Assembly: GCA_009618475.1 (NCBI GenBank)
Contig: WJOV01000103.1
Coordinates: 1 to 20,586 of the forward strand
Reading direction: 5' to 3'
Length of the DNA: 20,586 bases
From: Methanosarcinales archaeon
GTDB lineage: Archaea > Halobacteriota > Syntropharchaeia > Alkanophagales > Methanospirareceae
Positions 1-6,970 of the stretch are shown piece by piece; positions within the stretch are counted from its first letter, which is position 1, and the number at the start of each line of letters is the position of its first letter. Made by a program: the position numbers and the translations under genes. Under the pieces are notes generated by a model. That model searched no databases. It saw only the letters and a program-made list of their open reading frames with translations, and had not been told where the DNA came from.

Positions 1-39
1 GAGTTCTATATTACGTTTTTTGGGTAAATAAAGCTTTCT

Positions 40-125
40 AAAGTCCTGTTTTTTCATAATTAATCCGGAAAATCCTGTTTAGTTCAAAAAGGTTTAGAAT
101 AGTCCTATTTAGTTCATTTCCTCTA
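40..125. repeat. Short AT-rich intergenic stretch with three imperfect repeats
   Basis: The first 145 bases hold no gene. Three related units begin TCCTGTT (about 44), TCCTGTTTAGTTCA (73) and TCCTATTTAGTTCA (103), so the starts are 29 and 30 bases apart; the last two share 13 of 14 bases. This lies just downstream of dnaJ. It could be the edge of a longer repeat array cut by the window, or chance in AT-rich DNA. No terminator stem or conserved CRISPR-type repeat is visible. Confidence 0.35.
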
Positions 126-145
126 AAAAATAGGTCAAAAGATTT

Positions 146-1285
146 CTACGCACCAACCAATGCCTCACGTAACAGTTCCGTCTGCCTCGCAGTAAGATTC
201 CCCGGCGTCCGTACAATAACCCGCACATATAAGTCCCCACGACCCCCACCATCGAGTCGCGGCATTCCCAGCCCGTGCAGGCGAAATTTGGTATCTGTCT
301 GCGTTTCCGCCGGAATTTTTACCTGCACTTGCTTGCCCTCTATTGTCGTGACTGTAATTTCACCACCTAAGGCAGCCTGGACGAAACTTATCGGCGTTCT
401 CATATAAAGGTCATCTCCACGCCTTTCGAATACCGGATGCGGTAAAACGTTTAATGCCACGTACAGGTCGCCGGGTTCTCCGCCGTTCGCGGACTCAGCG
501 GGCTTTCCAGCCTTTGGAATCTTTATCTCGTAGCCCGAATCAACACCATTCTTAATCTTAAGCAATATCTTTGTTCGCTTTTGGACGCTGCTCGTTCCTC
601 CGCATGTGTCGCAGAGGTCGTAAGTGGCTCGCCCTGTGCCTTTACACTGAGGACAAACCGCAGCTGTTATCACACGTGTATTCCCCCTCGTTTGCACGTT
701 TCTTATCTGACCGGTGCCTTCGCAATAGGCGCATCCACTCGGTTTCCCGGAACGAGTTCCTGAGCCTCCACAAGCCTTACATATCCGTGCCATCGGGACT
801 TCAATCGTCTTCTCCGCACCCATAGCTGCATCTTCCAGCGTAATATTCAAAACCAAACGCACGTCAACGCCGCGAACCGGTTTTTGTATCCCTTCTCCAG
901 TCCCAAAGAGAACGTCAAATATACCACCGCGACTCGTAAACCCGGGGCTGGATGCAGACCTGAAGAACGAATCATATATTGCGCTCCCGAAGATGTCTTC
1001 AACGTCCCGGTAATGCGTGAAGTGAGTCCAATCGAAACCTTCCGGTCCAAAAGCTTCATCCACTACCCTGTGCCCAATTTGGTCATACTTCGCTCGTTTA
1101 TCATTGTCCACGAGCACTTCGTATGCCTCTGAAATCTCCTTGAATTTCTCTTCCGCCTCTTTTTTATCCCCTTTATACGTATCAGGGTGGTATTGCTTTG
1201 CCAATCTTCGATATGCTTTTTTAATATCCTTCTCTTTGGCGTCTCTGCTAACGCCGAGTATCTCGTAATAATCTTTCTTTGGCAT
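146..1285 (-). CDS. dnaJ: Chaperone DnaJ (Hsp40, type I)
   Basis: Co-chaperone that stimulates the DnaK ATPase and delivers unfolded clients in the cytoplasm. The 379-aa protein has the full type I order: J domain at 1-72 with the HPD motif at 33-35, a linker with F/G-rich stretches at about 75-140, a zinc-binding domain with four CxxC modules (169-176, 185-192, 211-218, 225-232), then the C-terminal substrate-binding domains. The fourth module ends GGTS rather than the usual GxG, a mild deviation that keeps both cysteines. Length is normal for the family. dnaK and grpE, frequent neighbours, are not upstream here; the gene instead faces away from a truncated Ntn-hydrolase remnant, so it probably has its own promoter. 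Confidence 0.96.
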   Translation of the reverse strand: MPKKDYYEILGVSRDAKEKDIKKAYRRLAKQYHPDTYKGDKKEAEEKFKEISEAYEVLVDNDKRAKYDQIGHRVVDEAFGPEGFDWTHFTHYRDVEDIFGSAIYDSFFRSASSPGFTSRGGIFDVLFGTGEGIQKPVRGVDVRLVLNITLEDAAMGAEKTIEVPMARICKACGGSGTRSGKPSGCAYCEGTGQIRNVQTRGNTRVITAAVCPQCKGTGRATYDLCDTCGGTSSVQKRTKILLKIKNGVDSGYEIKIPKAGKPAESANGGEPGDLYVALNVLPHPVFERRGDDLYMRTPISFVQAALGGEITVTTIEGKQVQVKIPAETQTDTKFRLHGLGMPRLDGGGRGDLYVRVIVRTPGNLTARQTELLREALVGA

Positions 1286-1326
1286 ATTTATATGTTATTT
1301 CATAGCACGCATTAATTTATATTATC
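1286..1326 (-). promoter_or_regulatory. Probable TATA-box promoter of dnaJ
   Basis: Read on the minus strand, 1325-1312 gives an AT-rich box containing AATATAAATTAA, centred about 33 bases before the dnaJ ATG. An archaeal TATA box there would start transcription at about 1290-1293, giving a very short leader. It is the only room for a promoter, because the remnant of the next gene begins at about 1320. This is inferred from spacing and base composition. Confidence 0.4.
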
Positions 1327-2042
1327 CGCCAATCGAGTTTGAACATGATACACCAAAAATAGAGGAACTTTCAGACACTTGCGTAGCCCTCACGGCAGGT
1401 TCAGCTTTAGCCCATACAGAACTCTTTAGGGAGGTGAAATCTAACCTTGCCAGCATCTCCAGGCCATTGGTTTCATTAATCACCAAGAGCATTAAGGACA
1501 GTTTTGTGGAACAAAGAAAAAATAGGGTAGAAGAGCTATATCTCAAACCAAAGGGGATGACTTTGGAGTCGTTTTATAAGGAGTATGCAAATTCATTACC
1601 TGCTGAGATCGTTATCGGTACAGATAGACAAATAGAATCGGCAGAATATGAATTGGAGATTCTAATTGTAGGATTAGATAGTGAAGGTGCGCATATTCAT
1701 GGTGTTCGTGATCCTGGTGTTTCGGACTGTTATGATTCATTGGGATACCACGCAATTGGGTCTGGTGAACTTCATGCCCTTTCAACATTTATGTTAAACA
1801 ATTATACGCCTAAAAACTCTGTAAATCACGCAGTATATTTAGTTTACGAAGCAAAGAGAAATGCAGAAGTATCCCAGGGAGTAGGAAAATCAACGGACAT
1901 GTGTTTAATAACTAACGAAGGAATTAGATACCTTTCAACGGATGAAATGACAAAATTGAGAGAGATTTATGAAAAAAAGACCAAACCAGAGCGTGAAGAA
2001 ATAAGTCAATTGGTTAAAAATTTGCCTTTTGGAGATGGCTGA
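1323..2042 (+). pseudogene. 5'-truncated Ntn-hydrolase (proteasome beta-like) remnant
   Basis: The reading frame is open from 1272 to the stop at 2042, but the first possible start is a GTG at 1434, giving 202 aa. Family-like sequence clearly begins before that start: codons from 1323 read YYPPIEFEHD and then VALTAGSALAH (about 1383-1415), which resemble the second and third strands of proteasome-fold Ntn hydrolases. Further on, the GSGELHA segment (about 1770-1790), preceded by a glycine-rich GLDSEGAHIHGV strand, is typical of the same fold. What is missing is the first 25-30 residues, which carry the catalytic N-terminal Thr/Ser and the first strand. Only 35 bases separate the remnant from dnaJ, so the 5' part was probably lost by deletion. 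A GTG-started product could be made but should lack catalysis. The downstream gene begins at its stop. Confidence 0.62.
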
Positions 2043-2043
2043 A

Positions 2044-2090
2044 ATGGGATTTAAAAGCAAAAAAGAGGAAAAACTATTGCAATTGGTGTA
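2044..2090 (+). other. Probable true start of the next gene, out of frame (frameshift in A6 run)
   Basis: An ATG at 2044 lies one base after the preceding stop and has a good ribosome site (GGAGATG at about 2034-2040). It encodes MGFKSKK and then hits a stop at 2089. The neighbouring frame, open from 2055, continues RGKTIAIGVMVMLVMSF. Joining them by a -1 shift, or by one extra A, in the six-A run at 2059-2064 gives a textbook signal peptide: basic start, hydrophobic core, and an AxA-like end (VSA-AQ). This could be a sequencing error, a real mutation, or programmed slippage. Confidence 0.55.
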
Positions 2091-2963
2091 ATGGTCATGC
2101 TTGTCATGTCATTTACGCCAGTCAGCGCTGCACAAGAAGACGTTCCGCCTTATCAGGGAAGATTTGGTCCAGACAACGCATTATATGGGCTAAAAATCGC
2201 GTTCGAGAACATAGATGAAGCGGTATCGCTTAGTGCTGATGCAAAGCTCGACAAACAAGCGGCGCATGCAGAAGAAAGAATAGCTGAGGCAAAGGCAATG
2301 ATGGAAAAAGGCAAGCATGAAGCAGCAGAAAAAGCGATGGAAGGATATACGGCAAAGGCAGCAGCTATTGATGCGACAGCAACCAAGCCAGATGTCACTG
2401 AAGAAGGGCTTCAACGCGCATGGCTGATGGTCCGCAAACATGAAAGAGTGTTACAAGGTCTAATCGGCGATTCAAACATGTCGGAGCAGGCAAAGTCTGC
2501 ATTACAGAGAGCAGTAGAGAATAGTAAAGCGGTAGATATGGTGTTGTCAGACAACGTGCTGAAGATACAGGCAAGATATGCGGGAGAGAAAGTTGCGGAG
2601 GCAAAGGCGATGATGGAAAAGGGTGACTTAGAAGCGGCTAAAGGGGCAATGGAGCTATACATGGCGAAGATGAAAGACATCAACGAGACAATGGATAAGG
2701 CAACCCTCACTGAAGAAGGGCGTCAACACGCACGGCAGATGCTCAGCAAACATGAAACAGAGTTACAAGGTCTAATCGGCGATCCAAACATGCCGGAGCA
2801 ATGCAAACCAGCGCTACGAAGGGCTTTGAACAACAGCAGAACTGCTGAGGATACGCTGGATCGCGTGATAGCCAAGATGAGACCCGAAGAGACACCTGCA
2901 CAAGAGCGACCTGAAGAGACACCTGCAAAGGGGAGACAGCGGGCAGCCACAGCAGAACAATAA
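2091..2963 (+). CDS. Secreted DUF5667-like helical protein with internal duplication
   Basis: Function is unknown. From the ATG at 2091 it is 290 aa: a hydrophobic start ending VSAAQ at about 11-15 (signal peptide, probably cut there), then GPDNALYGLKIAFENIDEA at 26-44, the opening typical of DUF5667-like exported archaeal proteins. Two helical units follow, offset by exactly 104 residues: about 53-146 and 157-250, sharing AEAKAMMEKG (65 and 169) and LQGLIGD (121 and 225). The tail (264-290) is rich in Pro, Glu and Thr with a twice-repeated RPEETPA. The basic part of the signal peptide seems to lie upstream in another frame, so the complete gene is probably 2044-2963. It sits between the Ntn-hydrolase remnant and a membrane regulator, with a terminator-like stem-loop after it. 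Acting outside the cell is inferred from the signal sequence only. Confidence 0.7.
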   Translation: MVMLVMSFTPVSAAQEDVPPYQGRFGPDNALYGLKIAFENIDEAVSLSADAKLDKQAAHAEERIAEAKAMMEKGKHEAAEKAMEGYTAKAAAIDATATKPDVTEEGLQRAWLMVRKHERVLQGLIGDSNMSEQAKSALQRAVENSKAVDMVLSDNVLKIQARYAGEKVAEAKAMMEKGDLEAAKGAMELYMAKMKDINETMDKATLTEEGRQHARQMLSKHETELQGLIGDPNMPEQCKPALRRALNNSRTAEDTLDRVIAKMRPEETPAQERPEETPAKGRQRAATAEQ

Positions 2964-2971
2964 AAGAATAT

Positions 2972-3008
2972 GGGATAGGTAACCAAAAGGCTTATCTATT
3001 CCCTTTTT
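2972..3008 (+). terminator. Stem-loop followed by T run
   Basis: GGGATAGGTAACC (2972-2984) can pair with GGCTTATCTATTCCC (2989-3003) across an AAAA loop, with one bulged base on the right arm at each of two places and one G-U pair. TTTTT follows at 3004-3008 within a T-rich stretch. Position after the stop at 2963 fits termination of the secreted-protein gene. The same T-rich stretch could also contribute to the promoter of the next gene at 3028. Confidence 0.5.
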
Positions 3009-3027
3009 ATTATTTATTCTAATAGCA

Positions 3028-3939
3028 ATGTCACGTAGATATTTCTCCATCCTGGCACTGGTCGTTTTGAGTATGACGTGTTACTCAGTTATGCCTACTT
3101 TAGCTCAAGGAGACGAGTATAAAACCACATATACGATAGATATTATGGGGGATGGATCGGCAATTTGGAGCATAGAAGATCGAATTGGATTGACAACTCA
3201 AAGTGATGAGAAGGCGTTTAATGAATATGTTTCAGCTCTTGAATCCAACCAAAGCGAGTTGGAATATTTTTCGAACAAGATAAATGCGATTGTTAGTGAG
3301 GCGGAGGCATCAACTGGGCGGGGTATGGCAGCCCGAAATTTTAATATATCTTTCGATGTAAAGGACATGCCAACAGGTAGATACGGTGTGGTTATATATC
3401 AATTCAAATGGATTGGCTTTGCCACGACCGAAGATAAGAGGATTATCGCTGGCGATGCATTTGCCGGGGGATTATATCTTTCTAAAGATAATGCTTTGAT
3501 TATCACATATCCAGGCGAATATAAAGTTGAAGCAGTGAGTCCTGAGCCTGATGCTGTAAGGGCTAATGAATTAATTTGGTATGGGTTAAGAGACTTTAAC
3601 TCAGGCGAACCAAGTGTTGTACTTCGATTAACATTCCGGGTCGTATGGGTCGCGATCAGTGTAATAGGCGTAGTAGCAATTATCATCGCTGGTGGGATTA
3701 CCTATAAAAAGAAAAAGAAACGAGAAAAGAAGATCATAGAGGAGGAGATACTAAAAACTGACGAAGATACGATTCTCGAAATACTGAAGGATGCCGGAGG
3801 AGTTCTATATCAATCTGATATAATAGAAAAAACGGGTTTTTCCAAATCGAAAACGAGTGCTTTGCTAAATTCATTAAAAGAAAACGGGCGCATAGAAAAG
3901 GTAATGAAGGGCAGGAAAAACCTAATTAGACTCAAATGA
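3028..3939 (+). CDS. Membrane-anchored winged-helix regulator with extracellular domain
   Basis: The 303-aa protein starts with a signal peptide or anchor (1-26, ending PTLAQG). An exposed beta-rich domain follows (about 29-200), with alternating strands such as YTIDIMGDGSAIWSIED. One transmembrane helix lies at about 204-224, then a strongly basic stop-transfer segment (KKKKKREKK, 227-235). The cytoplasmic end (243-303) is a winged helix: DEDTILEILKDAGG, a recognition pair GFSKSKTSALLNSLKENGRIEK, and a wing ending in basic residues. This layout, an outside sensor and an inside MarR-like wHTH, is common among archaeal membrane regulators (DUF7343/DUF7345-like). The signal sensed and target genes are unknown. 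It may act together with the secreted protein just upstream, which is inference from adjacency. A 12-base palindrome follows its stop codon directly. Confidence 0.72.
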   Translation: MSRRYFSILALVVLSMTCYSVMPTLAQGDEYKTTYTIDIMGDGSAIWSIEDRIGLTTQSDEKAFNEYVSALESNQSELEYFSNKINAIVSEAEASTGRGMAARNFNISFDVKDMPTGRYGVVIYQFKWIGFATTEDKRIIAGDAFAGGLYLSKDNALIITYPGEYKVEAVSPEPDAVRANELIWYGLRDFNSGEPSVVLRLTFRVVWVAISVIGVVAIIIAGGITYKKKKKREKKIIEEEILKTDEDTILEILKDAGGVLYQSDIIEKTGFSKSKTSALLNSLKENGRIEKVMKGRKNLIRLK

Positions 3940-3951
3940 ACCTGTACAGGT
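3940..3951. promoter_or_regulatory. Perfect 12-bp palindrome, possible operator
   Basis: ACCTGTACAGGT is its own reverse complement and starts on the base after the regulator's stop codon. No T run follows, so it does not look like a terminator. It lies about 100 bases before the chorismate lyase start and could be a binding site for a dimeric regulator, perhaps the adjacent winged-helix protein. That link is a guess. Confidence 0.3.
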
Positions 3952-4030
3952 GATGTAAAATTTGTGTGCATACCTTTCCATCCAATGTCTAATCGCGGTC
4001 GGGGCATATCAATATAACAAACATTCAAAC

Positions 4031-4040
4031 TATTTATATA
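4031..4040 (+). promoter_or_regulatory. TATA box upstream of chorismate lyase gene
   Basis: TATTTATATA lies 13-22 bases before the ATG at 4053. An archaeal TATA box here would place the transcription start at about 4058-4062, very near the tandem ATGs at 4053 and 4056, so the message is probably leaderless or nearly so. No Shine-Dalgarno motif precedes the ATG, consistent with that. Confidence 0.45.
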
Positions 4041-4052
4041 ACGTTTAATTTA

Positions 4053-4628
4053 ATGATGAAAAAGCCTAAAACATTTTTGCCTGAGGCTCAGAGGCACGTG
4101 GATGTCCCTACTGCGAAGATTTGGTCGCTAAGCAGCAGTCATGGGCTACTTCCAATCCATAGAATATTACTCGGCCATGACGGTTCCATGACGAATCTTC
4201 TGGAGCTAATCTCATGCTGCGAGGTTACGCTTCGCACAATCCAGCAATCAGTGATTCCTTGCCCTCGGGAAGCAGCAGACCTACTTGCGATAGACGTTGG
4301 AGAACCGGCAAACGAGCGTGACATCACAATCGTTAGAAGCTCGGATGGTTCGCCGCTCCTCTATGCACGGTCTTACACACCTCTATCGAGGCTAAAGCCC
4401 GCCTTCAAAGCCGACCTGATGAGAGCCGACATCCCCATCGGCAAGATTATGCAAAAGCACAGAATCGAAGCGAGGCGAGAGATCCTGGATGTCGGCTACT
4501 TGAGTAGCGACCGTCATCTTGGGGAGCTATTAGCTCGTCCTGGACCCTACCTATGGAGAACGTATAACATCATTACCAAAGGGAAACCGCTGATCACGGT
4601 CAAAGAGTACTTCCCAGCCTCGCTCTAA
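4053..4628 (+). CDS. Chorismate pyruvate-lyase family protein (4-hydroxybenzoate synthesis)
   Basis: Predicted to split chorismate into 4-hydroxybenzoate and pyruvate. In methanogens this archaeal branch (former DUF98, MJ0807-like) feeds tetrahydromethanopterin synthesis rather than ubiquinone. In the 191-aa protein I see the family pattern: LLGHDGSMTNLLE at 39-51, the substrate-arginine strand YARSYTPLSRL at 104-114, the IPIGKIM strand at 127-133, and a C-terminal strand with the probable catalytic glutamate in TVKEYFP (Glu185). Length agrees with the family. The gene stands alone between a membrane regulator and the converging amrS, under its own TATA box. Assignment to the family is fairly firm; the methanopterin role is inferred from the lineage. 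Confidence 0.8.
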   Translation: MMKKPKTFLPEAQRHVDVPTAKIWSLSSSHGLLPIHRILLGHDGSMTNLLELISCCEVTLRTIQQSVIPCPREAADLLAIDVGEPANERDITIVRSSDGSPLLYARSYTPLSRLKPAFKADLMRADIPIGKIMQKHRIEARREILDVGYLSSDRHLGELLARPGPYLWRTYNIITKGKPLITVKEYFPASL

Positions 4629-4672
4629 TGAGCAAGTGTAACAGAAAAAACTTGGCAGCCAAACGGATAAAC

Positions 4673-5686
4673 TTATAACATGCCATCTATGGTAGCACCA
4701 CAACTTGGGCATTTTGAATCTCTTATTTTATTCTCTATGATTTGAAATCCATACCGTTGGATTAGCAACTCTCCGCACTGATAGCAGTAGGTATTCTCTC
4801 CTCCCTCACCTGGAACGTTACCCTCATACACGTATCTCAAGCCTACCTCTAACCCAATTTCCCTCGCCTCGCGTAAGGTTGTAACCGGTGTTGGAGGAAG
4901 ATGCGTTAGCTTATATGTGGGGTAGAACTGTGAAATATGCCATGGGACGTCCACGCCTACACTTTTGATGAACTCGGCGACCCCTCTGAAATCTTTTTCC
5001 GAATCATTCAACGTCGGTATAACCAGCGTAGTTACTTCCACCAAAACGCCCAAACTCTTGTACAGCTTTATCGCTTCGAGCACGGGTTTCAGGTGACCTC
5101 CGCAATTCTTTAGATACAGGTCTTCTGATAGCCCTTTCAGGTCCACGTTTACCGCATCCAAATAAGGCACGATAGCACGTATAGCCTCTTCCGTAATATA
5201 CCCGTTTGTGATAAAGACATTGCATATCCCTTCTTTACTTGCCAATCGGGCAATGTCATAGGCGTATTCGAAAAAGATGGTCGGCTCGGTGTAAGTGTAT
5301 GCGATGCTTCTACAACCATATTGCCTGGCTGCTGCAACAATCTCACGAGGCGATGCGTCTTCTCCCACTATCTGTTTCTCATCTTCTTTAGGCATCTGAG
5401 AAATCGTGAAGTTCTGGCAGTTCTTACACCTGAAGTTACATCCAACCGTAGCAATCGAATACGCAGTTGAGCCGGGATGGAAATGGAAGAGTGGTTTCTT
5501 CTCTATTGGGTCAACCGCCCTCGCAACCGCCTTTCCATAGACCCTGCTGTAAAGGACACCGTCCCTGTTTTCTCTAACTCCGCATATCCCACTCTTCGAT
5601 TCGTTTATCTTGCAAAGATGCGGGCATAGGTGACATCTAACTGTGCTACCTTCCAGTTCCTCGTAGAACATCGCCTCTTTCTGCAT
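4673..5686 (-). CDS. amrS: AmmeMemoRadiSam-system radical SAM enzyme
   Basis: Radical SAM protein of the AmmeMemoRadiSam group, whose substrate is not established. The cluster-binding motif is CNFRCKNC, preceded by a cysteine-rich segment (CHLCPHLC, then GIC) and followed by TYTEPTIFFEY and NVDLKG strands typical of the group. The C-terminus carries a rubredoxin-like zinc pair, CYQC and CPSC. An in-frame TTG at 5713 would add nine residues and overlap ndk; I prefer the ATG at 5686 because family members begin just before the EAMFYEEL segment and this leaves a 17-base gap after the ndk stop. It ends a ribosomal-protein operon and converges on the chorismate lyase gene. Its usual partners AMMECR1 and Memo are not in the window. 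Confidence 0.9.
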   Translation of the reverse strand: MQKEAMFYEELEGSTVRCHLCPHLCKINESKSGICGVRENRDGVLYSRVYGKAVARAVDPIEKKPLFHFHPGSTAYSIATVGCNFRCKNCQNFTISQMPKEDEKQIVGEDASPREIVAAARQYGCRSIAYTYTEPTIFFEYAYDIARLASKEGICNVFITNGYITEEAIRAIVPYLDAVNVDLKGLSEDLYLKNCGGHLKPVLEAIKLYKSLGVLVEVTTLVIPTLNDSEKDFRGVAEFIKSVGVDVPWHISQFYPTYKLTHLPPTPVTTLREAREIGLEVGLRYVYEGNVPGEGGENTYCYQCGELLIQRYGFQIIENKIRDSKCPSCGATIDGML

Positions 5687-5702
5687 AAGAAAAACGGCAT
5701 CA

Positions 5703-6110
5703 TCAGTTCTCAAAATGAATGGATATTTCGCGCCTCGCGGATTCTTCGGAATCCGATGCGTGTATTACGTTCCGCTGCACGTCTAAGCCATAGTCCCCTC
5801 TTATGGTTCCCGGCTTTGCAAGTTTTGGGTCCGTAACGCCTGCCATTTCCCTCGCCACTGCGATTGCATTCTCACCCTCGATGACCATTGATACCGTTGG
5901 AGCTGAGGACATGTAGGAAACCAAGCCCTCGAAAAAATCCTTTCCTCGATGCTCCTCATATTGCTTTTCTGCCACCGCTCTGCTTATCGTCGAAAGCTTC
6001 AGCGCTACTATACCAAATCCCTTCCTTTCGAATCGCCCTATTATTTCGCCTATAAGACCTCGCGCTACTCCCTCTGGCTTTATCATCAAAAAGGTTCTCT
6101 CGCATCTCAT
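5703..6110 (-). CDS. ndk: Nucleoside diphosphate kinase
   Basis: Transfers the gamma phosphate between nucleoside triphosphates and diphosphates in the cytoplasm through a phosphohistidine. The 135-aa sequence shows the N-terminal strand TFLMIKPEGVARGLIG, the GTIRGDYG nucleotide loop at 101-108, and the active-site motif NVIHASDS with His117. The protein ends at IHFEN, 10-15 residues shorter than many archaeal homologues, which usually continue past this strand; all catalytic parts are present. Its ATG overlaps the rpl24e stop by four bases (ATGA), so translation is probably coupled. The L7Ae-S28e-L24e-Ndk order is a conserved archaeal arrangement. Confidence 0.96.
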   Translation of the reverse strand: MRCERTFLMIKPEGVARGLIGEIIGRFERKGFGIVALKLSTISRAVAEKQYEEHRGKDFFEGLVSYMSSAPTVSMVIEGENAIAVAREMAGVTDPKLAKPGTIRGDYGLDVQRNVIHASDSEESARREISIHFEN

Positions 6111-6307
6111 AATCTTTCTTCTGCGTCAATCTTGTGAGTAGTTGCTTTCGCAGCCCACTTCACCTTCCTTCTTTTTCTCCCCAGCTTTATCATGTTTCTC
6201 TCGCACTTAGAACTACAAAAATAAAAAACCGTTCCATCTCGCTTTACATACATCTTCCCTCTGCCTGGCTCTATTGACAAATCACAAAAAGAGCATTTCT
6301 TCTCCAT
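6107..6307 (-). CDS. rpl24e: Ribosomal protein L24e (eL24)
   Basis: Zinc-binding protein of the large ribosomal subunit. The 66-aa sequence has the expected zinc pairs, CSFC at 5-8 and CSSKC at 31-35, around the strand MYVKRDGTVFYF. The basic tail KLGRKRRKVKW at 41-51 contacts rRNA in homologues. Length is normal for archaea. A clear ribosome site (GAGAGGAGAAG) precedes the ATG. It lies nine bases after rps28e and overlaps ndk by four bases, in a co-transcribed group. Confidence 0.96.
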   Translation of the reverse strand: MEKKCSFCDLSIEPGRGKMYVKRDGTVFYFCSSKCERNMIKLGRKRRKVKWAAKATTHKIDAEERL

Positions 6308-6316
6308 CTTCTCCTC

Positions 6317-6529
6317 TCATCTCCTCAGTAATTTCCTCACTTCTCTATCTGTCTCCAGCAGCACAATAACGTCACCCGTTCTTATAGGTCCTCTACAATT
6401 CCTCGTTATTATCCTTCCTTTATTCTGCCCTTCCAGTACCTTACACTTTATCTGCGTGGATTCGCCATGCATTCCCGTCCTACCTACCACTTCTATTACC
6501 TCGGCAGGTGTTCCCCTATCATCGCCCAT
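6317..6529 (-). CDS. rps28e: Ribosomal protein S28e (eS28)
   Basis: Small-subunit ribosomal protein of the OB-like fold near the mRNA exit. The 70-aa sequence matches the family along its whole length, with AEVIEVVGRTGMHGE at 9-23 and GPIRTGDVIVLLETDREVRKL at the C-terminal end (split here by the usual GDVIVLLE strand), finishing in the arginine-rich RR. AGGAAGAAAGAG before the ATG serves as ribosome site. It is the third gene of the orc1-led operon, 33 bases after rpl7ae. Confidence 0.96.
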   Translation of the reverse strand: MGDDRGTPAEVIEVVGRTGMHGESTQIKCKVLEGQNKGRIITRNCRGPIRTGDVIVLLETDREVRKLLRR

Positions 6530-6562
6530 CTCTTTCTTCCTACACCCTTCTTTGCCCTCGCC

Positions 6563-6958
6563 TCACACCTTTATCCCCTTTAACTCCCCTATAATCCCTT
6601 CAATCACTTCCTCTGCTCTTCCAGGGTCAACGACGGCAGCAGATGCGCAACCTTTGTTTATACCACAAGCAGCCCCTAAATCTTTCTGGCTTTTCACATA
6701 CAAGTACGGCGTGCCTTTCTCTTCGCATAACGGTGGAATATGCATTACTATCTCCACAGGAGTTACGTCCTCACCTATCAGCACTAACTTTGCCATTCCT
6801 CTTTCTATGGTCTTCGTGGTTTCATTTGTCCCCTTCTTTACGCTGCCCGTCGTCCGCGCCAAATCCAACGCCTCTAACGACTTACTTTGCAACTCTTCCG
6901 GCACCTCAAACTTGACATACGCCGACATCGACTTTGCCTTTTCTTCTTCCTCGCTCAT
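6563..6958 (-). CDS. rpl7ae: Ribosomal protein L7Ae (kink-turn RNA-binding protein)
   Basis: Binds kink-turns in 23S rRNA and, in archaea, in C/D and H/ACA guide RNAs and RNase P, so it serves both ribosome and RNA modification. In the 131-aa sequence the RNA-binding signature GTNETTK is at 43-49, followed by RGMAKLVLIGEDVTP and the VMHIPPLCEEKGTPY strand. The acidic start MSEEEEKAKS makes it slightly longer than many homologues. A later ATG (residue 11) is possible, but GGGGGAATGAAAG precedes the first ATG and supports the longer form. It starts 12 bases after the orc1/cdc6 stop. Confidence 0.96.
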   Translation of the reverse strand: MSEEEEKAKSMSAYVKFEVPEELQSKSLEALDLARTTGSVKKGTNETTKTIERGMAKLVLIGEDVTPVEIVMHIPPLCEEKGTPYLYVKSQKDLGAACGINKGCASAAVVDPGRAEEVIEGIIGELKGIKV

Positions 6959-6970
6959 CTTTCATTCCCC

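Noticed and set aside
40..125. Possible CRISPR fragment
   Set aside because: The spaced units are short, AT-rich and differ among themselves; there is no conserved repeat with unique spacers and no cas gene in the window.
4648..4662. TTGGCAGCCAA between converging genes as a two-way terminator
   Set aside because: Four or five pairs with a minimal loop and no T run on either strand; not enough for a call.
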